Positions 6,474 to 12,809 of a stretch of 16,154 bases of DNA are shown in pieces. Made by a program: the position numbers and the translations under genes. How positions within the stretch are numbered: position 1 is the stretch's first letter; the number at the start of each line of letters is the position of its first letter. This stretch comes from JBGTLA01 sp041744375 (GTDB taxonomy: Bacteria; Actinomycetota; Acidimicrobiia; Spongiisociales; ZC4RG35), in contig JBGTLA010000018.1 of the NCBI GenBank assembly GCA_041744375.1, positions 1 to 16,154 of the forward strand, given 5' to 3'. The notes under the pieces were generated by a model. It saw only the letters and a program-made list of their open reading frames with translations. It did no database searches and was not told the DNA's origin.

Positions 6474-8110
6474 CCATCGATGACGACCCCGAGGTGCTCG
6501 ATGCGATCGAGCGCGACCTCCGCCGCCAGTACAGCAGCGACTATCGCGTGCTCAAGGCATCGTCGGGCGCTGACGCGCTCGTCGCGACAAGAAAGCTCAA
6601 GCAGCGAGGCACACCGATCGCGCTGTTCATGAGCGACGAGCGGATGCCCCAGATGACCGGCACCCAGGTCCTCACCGAGGTTCGCCAGTTGTACCCGTCC
6701 GCCGGCCGCGTACTCCTGACCGCGTATTCGGACACCGACGCCGCCATCAAAGGCATCAACGAAGCGGCACTCGACCACTATCTCCTCAAGCCCTGGGACC
6801 CACCAGAGCAATCGCTGTACCCGTTGCTCGACGACCTGCTCTCGGACTGGTCGGCCAACAACGTGATGCCGTATGAGGGGATTCGCGTGGCCGGAGCGCG
6901 CTGGTCCGCGACCAGCTTCGACGCCAAGCAGTTCCTATCGCGCAACAACGTTCCGTACCAGTGGATCGACATCGAACAGGACCCGACGACCCGCCACCTG
7001 GTCGAGGAGCTGACCGGTGATAGCACTACCCTACCGGTCGTATTCTTCCCCAACGGCGATTCGCTCGTCGCCCCGACAAAGCACGCCCTCGCAGATCGAG
7101 TCGGGCTACAAACCCGAGCGCTGCAGCCCTTTTACGACCTCACGATCATCGGCGGTGGCCCCGCAGGCCTCGCCGCCGCCGTGTACGCCGCGTCGGAAGG
7201 TCTACACACTCTGCTCGTCGAGCAGACCGCCCCGGGCGGACAGGCCGGTACCAGCTCGCTCATCGAGAACTACCTCGGGTTCCCATCCGGCGTCAGCGGC
7301 GCTGACCTCGCCCGTCGTGCTGTCACGCAGGCACGCCGATTCAGTGCCGAGATCCTCAGCGCCGAGGTGGTCGCCGTGCGACGCCAGGAACCCTACCGAG
7401 TGGTGCGCTTCGAGGACGACACCGAGGTTTCCTCAAAAGCGATGGTCATCGCCACGGGGGTAGCGGTGCGCGAGCTCGACGCGCCGGGTGTCGCTCAGCT
7501 CACCGGCAGGGGCGTGTACTACGGCGCAGCCATGACCGAGGCCGCCACCTACCGCGACCAGCCCGTGCTGATCGTGGGCGCCGGCAACTCGGCCGGCCAG
7601 GGCGCGCTCTTCTTCTCCCGGTACGCCAGCCACGTCACCATCCTCGTTAGGGGTGAAGGTCTGGCGGCGTCGATGTCGCAGTACCTCATCGACCGCATCG
7701 AGGCGACTCCGAACATCGAGATTCTCACCCACACTGAAGTCGGAGAGGCACGAGGCACCGACAGCCTCGAGGGGGTCACCCTGCGCGACCGCGACACCGG
7801 CGAGCCAATGCCGATCGACGCCTCGGCCATGTTCATCTTCATCGGGACGAGACCCCACACCCAGTTCGCCGAAGGTCTGGTGGAGTTGGACGAGAAGGGC
7901 TTCGTGGTCACGGGACGTGACCTGATCCGCGACGGTCACAAACCAAGAGGATGGATCCTCGACCGCGACCCGTTCCTGTTCGAAACCAACGTTCCTGGCC
8001 TGTTCGCCGTTGGTGACATACGCGCCGGCTCCAGCAAGAGGGTCGCATCCGCCGTCGGAGAAGGCTCGGGCGCAGTAAGCATGGTGCACCAATACCTTGA
8101 AGCGGTGTGA
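6452..8110 (+). CDS. Response regulator fused to glutaredoxin-like and thioredoxin-reductase-like flavoprotein domains
   Basis: A 552-residue three-domain protein. REC (1-130): acidic D10-D12, phospho-acceptor D62 in FMSDERMP, T90 in LLTAY, K113 in LLKPW. Residues 142-222 look like a glutaredoxin/thioredoxin fold: VAGARWSATSFDAKQFL, VPYQWIDIEQDP, then cis-Pro LPVVFFPNG; WSAT replaces the CxxC. From 228 on it is a class-II pyridine nucleotide-disulphide oxidoreductase: FAD motif GGGPAG (234-239), PGGQAG, ATG, NAD(P) motif GAGNSAGQGA (376-385) and FAD-binding GLFAVGDIRAG (517-526). The usual CxxC is YYGAAMTE, and I find no cysteine in the whole protein. It therefore cannot do dithiol chemistry; NAD(P)H oxidation, FAD-based signalling or partner reduction are possibilities. 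ATG 6452 has AGGAGA at good spacing and overlaps the kinase gene by 22 bp, implying coupled translation. Confidence 0.93.
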   Translation: MAKPVIMTIDDDPEVLDAIERDLRRQYSSDYRVLKASSGADALVATRKLKQRGTPIALFMSDERMPQMTGTQVLTEVRQLYPSAGRVLLTAYSDTDAAIKGINEAALDHYLLKPWDPPEQSLYPLLDDLLSDWSANNVMPYEGIRVAGARWSATSFDAKQFLSRNNVPYQWIDIEQDPTTRHLVEELTGDSTTLPVVFFPNGDSLVAPTKHALADRVGLQTRALQPFYDLTIIGGGPAGLAAAVYAASEGLHTLLVEQTAPGGQAGTSSLIENYLGFPSGVSGADLARRAVTQARRFSAEILSAEVVAVRRQEPYRVVRFEDDTEVSSKAMVIATGVAVRELDAPGVAQLTGRGVYYGAAMTEAATYRDQPVLIVGAGNSAGQGALFFSRYASHVTILVRGEGLAASMSQYLIDRIEATPNIEILTHTEVGEARGTDSLEGVTLRDRDTGEPMPIDASAMFIFIGTRPHTQFAEGLVELDEKGFVVTGRDLIRDGHKPRGWILDRDPFLFETNVPGLFAVGDIRAGSSKRVASAVGEGSGAVSMVHQYLEAV

Positions 8111-8143
8111 TCGACAACGATGCAACAGTGGCGCACCTAGATT

Positions 8144-8163
8144 TCTCGAGCATCAACTCGAGA
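8144..8163 (+). terminator. Terminator-like hairpin after the two-component operon
   Basis: A perfect 7-bp stem, TCTCGAG / CTCGAGA, with a 6-base loop (CATCAA). It starts 34 bases after the regulator's stop. There is no T-tract. Its position at the end of the operon and before the minus-strand DUF2795 relic fits a transcription stop, but function is inferred from position only. Confidence 0.4.
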
Positions 8164-8264
8164 TGTCGTCACGTCCAAGTAGCCCCAAAACCGCCCTCCC
8201 CCATAGTCCAGCGAGCCCGAGAGCACCTCCCACTCACCCAGCAGTGGTCGTCTATTCGGATTGC

Positions 8265-8485
8265 CCGCTTAGCCCGCGGGGGAGGTGTCCGAGGTGCTCC
8301 CACAGTTCGTTGACGATGCGGAATCGGCGCTGGGAAGTCGCCGGAGTACCTCGATGACCTCGGGGCGGGCAGTCGGCGACGGCTGTAGCCAGGATCTCAG
8401 AGCGGTCCGCTCCACGGATATCGAACGCTTCTCAAACGGCTTCGACGATTTCGAGACGGGTTACGGTGTCGGTCTTCATTTGCAT
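8265..8485 (-). pseudogene. Decayed DUF2795-like gene
   Basis: On the minus strand ATG 8485 has GGAG 6 bases upstream and reads MQMKTDTVTRLEIVEAV, then TGA. The frame resumes with EAFDIRGADRSEILATAVA. Two further frame changes give RPEVIEVLRRLPSAD and then FRIVNELWEHLGHLP. Put together, the pieces match the DUF2795 pattern (ARPEVxxLLRRLPDxxFRxxxELWEHL). At least one nonsense change and two indels separate them. Intact relatives are small actinobacterial proteins of unknown function. It is divergent from the MerR gene, and the shared gap holds the MerR-type dyad, so it may once have been a MerR target. Confidence 0.5.
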
Positions 8486-8501
8486 TTCGACTCCAGTTTC
8501 A

Positions 8502-8527
8502 ACTCTTCCCTTACGTTAGGGTAGAGT
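8502..8527 (+). promoter_or_regulatory. MerR-type operator/promoter (26-bp dyad)
   Basis: Half sites ACTCT-t-CCCT-t-AC and GT-t-AGGG-t-AGAGT are mirror-complementary except at the two interposed T/T pairs, giving a dyad centred between 8514 and 8515. A plausible -35 (TTCAAC, 8498-8503) and -10 (TAGAGT, 8522-8527, or one base later) lie 18-19 bp apart around it, the over-long spacer typical of MerR-activated promoters. It lies about 75 bp before the MerR start codon, and the DUF2795 relic starts on its other side. Autoregulation is the likely use. Confidence 0.65.
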
Positions 8528-8600
8528 ATCTGTGAGCGGGGACCTCTGCCAAAACCATGCCTCTGTTCCCCGCGAGACCTGCGTTCTCGAGAGGATTGTC

Positions 8601-8990
8601 GTGACCGACGAGCATCATCAGATTGGCGCAGTGGCCGACCGGGTCGGCCTGTCGTTGCGCACCATCCGCTACTACGAGGAGATCGGGCTGGTCCAGCCGT
8701 CGGGCCGGACCGATGGTGGTTTCCGCCTCTACACCGAGTCAGACATCGAGCGGCTCGGACTCCTCAAGGCTCTCAAGCCGGTGGGAATGTCGCTCGAGAC
8801 GATGGGCGAACTCCTCGAGTGCGCCGACAAGCTCAACGGAGCGGAGATCGATGATCCCGGCGAGGTCGAACACCGCTTCCACGGTGTGCTCGAGTTGGCG
8901 CACCATCGCTGCGACGAACTCGAAGAACAACTGGCGGCGGCGCGTCGTGCCCTGGCCGGTCTGGAGCGCCATCGGGTTGCAGACAAGTGA
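8601..8990 (+). CDS. MerR-family transcriptional regulator
   Basis: A 129-residue protein. The N-terminal winged helix-turn-helix has the MerR hallmarks IGAVADRVGLSLRTIRYYEE, then GLVQPSGRTDGGFRLY and the second-helix block DIERLGLLKALKPVGMSLET. A long C-terminal dimerisation helix follows (residues about 85-125, HHRCDELEEQLAAARRALAG). The effector region is short and has only two cysteines far apart, so a metal site of the classical CueR/ZntR kind is not evident. Such proteins bind a dyad inside a 19-20 bp promoter spacer, which is present at 8502-8527. GTG 8601 is preferred because AGAGGA lies just upstream; an in-frame GTG at 8532 would add 23 residues outside the family and place the start against the promoter. 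Confidence 0.88.
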   Translation: MTDEHHQIGAVADRVGLSLRTIRYYEEIGLVQPSGRTDGGFRLYTESDIERLGLLKALKPVGMSLETMGELLECADKLNGAEIDDPGEVEHRFHGVLELAHHRCDELEEQLAAARRALAGLERHRVADK

Positions 8991-9040
8991 CCGTTGTCGC
9001 CATGCCGTGACTCCGTCGCACCCCACACGGTTTCCGAGGT

Positions 9041-9256
9041 ATGAGCCGACACTTCCGGATCCCCCGCCGATCGGACCTGGTTGTCGTCTACTACGGCGTC
9101 GACGCCCACCACCACCAACGCAGCCGCCAGGATCCCTGCCGCCCGATGTGCCGCCCGATCCGGGAGCCCGGTGTCCTCACCAACCGCAAGAAAGCCGAAT
9201 CAGAAGGCAAGATCCCCTGCCCCGACTGCTGGGCAACCACCGACGACGAGAAGTGA
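9041..9256 (+). CDS. Small Cys-rich hypothetical protein (possible zinc ribbon)
   Basis: A 71-residue frame starting MSRHFRIPRRSDLVVVYYGV. Nearly every third codon position is G or C, as in real genes here. Two cysteine pairs, DPCRPMCRP and IPCPDCW, are about 27 residues apart, and a HHH run precedes them, so a structural zinc site is possible. The ribosome site is poor (GAGG almost touching the ATG), so the true start may differ. It ends 5 bases before the SRPBCC start, which suggests co-transcription after the MerR gene. I do not recognise a named family. Confidence 0.45.
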   Translation: MSRHFRIPRRSDLVVVYYGVDAHHHQRSRQDPCRPMCRPIREPGVLTNRKKAESEGKIPCPDCWATTDDEK

Positions 9257-9261
9257 ACCCA

Positions 9262-9486
9262 ATGGAACAGACCCAGACCCACCCAGAAACGAGACAACAA
9301 CTACGAGTCGTAGTCCACGCCGTCTTACCCCGAGAGCCCGAGGTCGTATTCGACTACCTCACCCACCTGGAGAACAATCCCGAATGGAACTGGGCGGTGA
9401 CCTCGACCTGGGCGCTAACCGACGGCCCACCACGGCATGCGGCGCAGTCGACGCCGTTCGGTGCGGTCGTCGACTTCGGTGGCTAA
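9262..9486 (+). pseudogene. SRPBCC (polyketide cyclase/START-like) protein, N-terminal fragment cut by IS21 remnant
   Basis: The first ~58 residues read as the start of an SRPBCC-fold protein: VVVHAVLPREPEVVFDYLTH followed by LENNPEWNW and ALTDGPPR. Family members are about 140-160 residues and form a helix-grip fold with a hydrophobic ligand cavity. After about 9435 the sequence becomes reverse-complement istB, and the frame ends at TAA 9484-9486 with unrelated residues (AQSTPFGAVVDFGG). The gene is therefore missing its C-terminal 60%. It begins 5 bases after the small Cys-rich ORF, which points to an operon broken by the insertion or a later deletion. Confidence 0.65.
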
Positions 9487-9636
9487 CAGTTCGGCCAGAT
9501 AGCCGCGGTGGGTGAGCTGGTCTCGGGCGGCGGCGTCGGCCAAGGCGGTGATTTGGGTCCGGACGGTGGGCAGACACAGGGTGGTGGCTGCCGCCACGAT
9601 GGCAGCTTCGGCGGCTGGTTCAGTCAGGTGGGTCAT
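9415..9636 (-). pseudogene. istB: istB helper ATPase, N-terminal fragment
   Basis: ATG 9636 with AGGAGA upstream overlaps the istA stop (ATGA). The first ~65 residues match IstB: MTHLTEPAAEAAIVAAATTL, AAARDQLTHRGYLAELLATE and VDDRTERRRLRR. The AAA+ core (Walker A GPPGTGKTHLA and later) is absent. The frame continues for a few residues derived from the SRPBCC gene (MPWWAVG) and stops. IstB normally has about 250 residues and oligomerises on DNA to stimulate IstA; this remnant cannot. Confidence 0.85.
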
Positions 9637-11173
9637 CGGGATTCTCCTGTCAGCAGCTGGTCGTAGACCGAAACGGAGGGGGCGGGCCGGTCGTAACGGG
9701 CCGGGGCGCCGATGGGGATCACCTCGGCTGGGGGCCGGACATCGGCGTGACGTCGAGCCTCGGTGGTCACTACCGCTGGGTCGACGATCCCTGCCTGGTT
9801 GGCCCCCGTCAAAGCTTCGATTATCGATTCGGCGGGGAGACGCCGATGCTCCAACAGCACCTCAATCAGGGCCCGGGTGCCCCCCTGGTCGCCCAGCCGG
9901 CGGCGGGCCGCGTCCCAGAACCGCTGATGCTCCTCGGTGAACACCTCAACGGTGCGGGCTTGGGCCAGGGCGGTGGCACCGAGAAGAGCCCCCGGTTTCG
10001 AAACCCGGATCTCCAGGTAATGATTCAACGTCAACGTCTCGGTGCCTTTGTGCAGGGCTCGTCGGTGCCGGGCCACCACCTTGTTGCTGTCGGTCACCTC
10101 GAGATACTCGGCGCCGAGGCGCACCGCCACCCGCCGCCCCGAAAGCCGGGCCGGCACCGAGTAGTAGGCCTGACGGACACAGATCCGGGCCTTGGTCCAC
10201 CCGGCACACCAACTCGACGGCCACGTCGAAGCTGTCGGCGAGCAGGGCCCCAAGATGGGGCCGTTCCAGCTCGAAGTGCTCACCGACGCTGACACGGCGG
10301 CCGCCAACCAGATGACGACCCGAAATGACTCGGCTGTCCTCTGAGGCGTCGGCGTCGACCACCAGACGGTTCAGCTCATCAACGACGAAACCACGGGGAC
10401 GAGAAGCAGCCAGCGGCGACGGAACCGGCCGATCTCGCCTTCCACCCCACCCTTCTCATGGGCTCCGTCGGGACCCGGGAGGCAATAGAACGAGTCGAAC
10501 CCGTAATGGGACCTCAACGCCACGAACTTGGGGTTCTCCCACCGCTGACGTCCCAACAGGACCCTGAGCACAGCCGGTCTCAGGTTGTCGTAGCGGATCC
10601 TGGTTGGCACCCCACCGAAATAGGCGAACGCCAGGTTGTGGCCCTCATAGAACGCCTCGCCCGCCTGGTTGCCGAACACCCAATGAAACGCTTTCCCCGA
10701 CGCCGACAACCGCATCACGAACATCCACAACCGAGTCCACGTCCCCTCCAGCCAGGCGTAGAACTCCCCGAAGTCGACCTCGCCCTCGGCTCCCAGCTCA
10801 TGGGTCTGGGGCACCGCCACCTTCGCCGACCCCGCCACCAGTTCGGCTTTCACCACCGCCACATGGCGGCGCACCGTCGACTCCCCAATCCGGGCCCCCT
10901 CCTCGAACACAAGCCGCTCCCACACCCTCCGAGCAGTATGCCGCTGCTTCTTCGGCGCCTCCAGATCCGCGGTCAACCAATCCCGGATCGTCTCAGCCCA
11001 CGGCGCAACACCGGCGACACACGCACCGGTGTCTTCCGTACCGGCGGAACCGCCGACGCCAATGCCTGACGCACCCTCCTCCGATGCACCCCATACCTCC
11101 TCGCCAACCCCCGAATCGACGCCCCCTCACGGTCATCACGACGAATCTTCTCGAACAGCTCCACTCTCGACAT
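9633..11173 (-). pseudogene. istA: istA transposase with three frameshifts
   Basis: Pieces in three frames reassemble a nearly full IstA. N-terminal HTH (11173 to about 10995): EGASIRGLARRYGVHRRRVR. DDE core (about 11010-10385): EVDFGEFYAW, IRYDNLRPAV and EKGGVEGEIGRFRRRW hold the catalytic D, D and E. A middle piece (about 10385-10195) has ISGRHLV, VSVGEHFELERP and FDVAVELVCRVD. The C-terminus (about 10195-9633) starts CVRQAYYSVPARLSGRR and ends SVYDQLLTGESR. Frame changes fall near 11010, 10395 and 10190, each explicable by a single-base indel. The catalytic residues survive, so decay or sequence error is recent relative to substitution. Confidence 0.88.
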
Positions 11174-11239
11174 CTCCTTCTCCTACCTCGGCGAGCCTCA
11201 GGCTGAGGCTCACCGAGAGTAAGGAACGCCGGGTCGGGG

Positions 11240-11287
11240 GTGGGGCCAAATCAAACGAGCACAACCGCCCCAAGTGGGGCCAAATCA
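11240..11287. repeat. IS21 terminal repeats (two copies)
   Basis: GTGGGGCCAAATCA occurs at 11240-11253 and again at 11274-11287, 34 bp apart, upstream of the istA start. Spaced direct repeats at the ends are where IstA binds in IS21 elements. Only this end is preserved in the window. Confidence 0.8.
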
Positions 11288-11295
11288 GATTGGCA

Positions 11296-11435
11296 TACCC
11301 AACCACTTCGCGTTCGAGAAGAACCAACTCTCCATGCTCGCCTGGCAGGCCTACCGCAACACCCAAACCCAAGCTGTCTTCGCACCCCACCAACAGGCCG
11401 CCTCCACCGACCCGCCCCTCCAACAAGTCGGCTAA
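11296..11435 (+). pseudogene. 3' tail of a gene interrupted by IS21
   Basis: Immediately outside the IS21 end an open frame gives PNHFAFEKNQLSMLAWQAYR, then NTQTQAVFAPHQQAAST and a Pro/Gln-rich end, stopping at TAA 11433-11435. Third positions are strongly G/C, and the sequence starts in mid-protein with no start codon. It is likely the C-terminus of a gene whose remainder was removed or lies beyond the lost end of the IS. I do not recognise the family. The following 290 bases (11436-11725) hold no gene I can support. Confidence 0.35.
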
Positions 11436-11643
11436 CCACCCCCCAACCCAGCCCACACCCCCGCCGCGACACCGACGCGGCCGCACCCACCCTCCACCGG
11501 GCCGATCACCCCGTCCGTCTGTAACCACCGCCTCATCGCCTAATCTGGACCCGACCGGCACGAACACGCGGCACCCGACACGAGTTTCCAACCGCGTTCT
11601 CAACCCATCCCGTATGCGTGCCTCGGGCAACAGAACACGAGCT

Positions 11644-11813
11644 ATTTCGCCAGAGTTATTTGAGACAGGATACGCCCACATTAGACTCCGTAATGGTGGG
11701 CCTGATCAGGGAAAACGCCAATCTTGCGGGTGTGGTGAAATGGTATCACACGAGCTTCCCAAGCTCGGCGAAAATCGCTCTGACCAGGGACAACGTGTCG
11801 ATTTCGCCAGAGT
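11644..11813 (+). repeat. 13-bp direct repeat flanking the broken tRNA
   Basis: ATTTCGCCAGAGT is present at 11644-11656 and 11801-11813; with one mismatch the match extends through the next four bases. The copies are 157 bp apart and bracket the tRNA-Gly fragment. The right copy is also the right arm of an imperfect inverted repeat (11764-11777 with 11799-11812). It could be a duplication from insertion or deletion, or part of an attachment site. Confidence 0.5.
11726..11768 (+). tRNA. Partial tRNA-Gly(CCC), 5' 43 nt only
   Basis: The 5' acceptor strand GCGGGTG is followed by T8-G9 and a D-arm with stem GTGA/TCAC and loop AATGGTA. A26 follows, then the anticodon arm CGAGC-TTCCCAA-GCTCG with anticodon CCC. 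All stems are perfect, so this is not chance. Immediately after the anticodon stem the sequence (GCGAAAATCG...) has no T-arm (no GGTTCGA) and no CACCCGC acceptor strand. The gene is thus broken at the end of the anticodon arm and cannot make a tRNA. tRNA genes are common integrase targets; the break sits 75 bp from the end of the defence genes. Confidence 0.75.
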
Positions 11814-11843
11814 CATTGCCAGGGTTTCGGAAAAGCCTTCTCG

Positions 11844-12809
11844 CTATCCGGTTATATAGGAACGCAACTCGTCAACGGTAACGGCGGCGTTAAGTGTTGA
11901 TGCGACGGCCTCCATCACGCGCTCTCGGTCGCGGGGCTCGCAGGCGGCCCAGGTTTGTTCTTCGTCCGAGAGGTCCCCCATCCAGGCGTAGTGTTTCTGG
12001 AGTCGGCGTCCGAGATTTTGGAGGTCGGGCGCTGGTGATGTCAGCAGCCCTATTCCTTCGTCGTCCCAGTCATCTCGAGTTCGAAGCCAGTGCTCCGGCT
12101 CGAAGGGTTGAGCCCCATCAATCGGTAGTGCGCCTCCCAGACCGTGTCCGTCAGCCCAGATCTTGAGAATGGCGACCCGGCGCACGACATGGCGGTCGAA
12201 CTGTGAGTGCGGGGAGGTCGAGGCACTCCATACCAGGTCATAAGCGTCACGTGCCGTGGAGCGTCGATTCAGCCGGGCAATCTTCTCTGCGAGCATCTCC
12301 GCTAGCGCCATTGCGGGCACGGATGGAAGGTCGAAGTGGTACCGGCTGTGAATGCTGGTTGCCAGGAGTTCGCGCCAATCGGGTTGCAGCCAAACCAGTG
12401 GGCCGATGTCCACCTTCATGGTCTGTGGGGGCGACCCGAACTCGCTGTCAACCCGTATCTTCCAGCGGTCTCCGTCATGTCGACGGTCCGCAGAGAACCG
12501 GAATGGGCCGAGCTCGGCACCATCGAGCGTCTCAGCCAGGAGACTGGCCACCGTCTGCCGGTCGTCACTCCGACTTATGAGACCGAAGTCGAGATCGGTC
12601 GAGAATCTGCCCGACTGGCCGGCGATCAGTTTGCGAATGGCAGTGCCGCCTTTGAACACGGCCAAATCAAAGAATCCGACCGCTTCGAGTCTGGTGAGAA
12701 GGAAGTCCTGGGAGATGTCCAGGATGGCGACGTCGAGACCTACATTGCCCGCCGGCGGCACGTGGCGAAGCACGTAGCCTTCGGTCAGTCGATGGGCGAA
12801 GTCACTCAT
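11844..12809 (-). CDS. abiEii: AbiEii-type nucleotidyltransferase toxin
   Basis: A 321-residue protein of the AbiEii/AbiGii toxin family (DNA polymerase beta-like nucleotidyltransferase fold). Motifs: LAVFKGGTAIRKL (residues 49-61), the catalytic GRFSTDLDFGL (67-77) with the paired aspartates, KVDIGPL (132-138) with the third acidic residue, and the helical AEMLAEKIARLNRRSTARDA (170-189). Family enzymes transfer nucleotides to cellular targets (tRNA acceptor ends in characterised MenT/AbiEii-like enzymes) and cause growth arrest upon phage infection. Its ATG overlaps the stop of the AbiEi gene by ATGA, so translation is coupled and the antitoxin is made first. Length and motifs suggest an intact toxin. 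Confidence 0.92.
   Translation of the reverse strand: MSDFAHRLTEGYVLRHVPPAGNVGLDVAILDISQDFLLTRLEAVGFFDLAVFKGGTAIRKLIAGQSGRFSTDLDFGLISRSDDRQTVASLLAETLDGAELGPFRFSADRRHDGDRWKIRVDSEFGSPPQTMKVDIGPLVWLQPDWRELLATSIHSRYHFDLPSVPAMALAEMLAEKIARLNRRSTARDAYDLVWSASTSPHSQFDRHVVRRVAILKIWADGHGLGGALPIDGAQPFEPEHWLRTRDDWDDEGIGLLTSPAPDLQNLGRRLQKHYAWMGDLSDEEQTWAACEPRDRERVMEAVASTLNAAVTVDELRSYITG

Larger units (their letters stand above)
9436..11295 (-). mobile_element. IS21-family insertion sequence remnant
   Basis: Minus-strand element with istA followed by an overlapping istB start, the IS21 gene order. The 5' end is recognisable: two copies of GTGGGGCCAAATCA (plus-strand reading) at 11240-11253 and 11274-11287, 34 bp apart, are the multiple terminal repeats of IS21 elements. 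The end is probably at the TG/CA near 11291-11295. The other end is missing, because istB is cut at about 9440, where host SRPBCC sequence begins. A complete element would be about 2.5 kb; roughly 1.86 kb is left. It is not mobile by itself. Confidence 0.85.

Noticed and set aside
7433..8125. 230-codon minus-strand frame under the flavoprotein gene
   Set aside because: Shadow of a strongly supported oxidoreductase domain; no motifs on the minus strand.
11136..11681. 181-codon minus-strand frame upstream of istA
   Set aside because: It runs across the IS21 terminal repeats, the IS boundary and the interrupted gene's tail, so it cannot be one gene; composition is Gly/Val/Arg shadow-like.
11618..11881. 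87-codon plus-strand frame over the tRNA fragment
   Set aside because: It is read straight through the tRNA-Gly stems and into the abiEii 3' end; no ribosome site or family resemblance.
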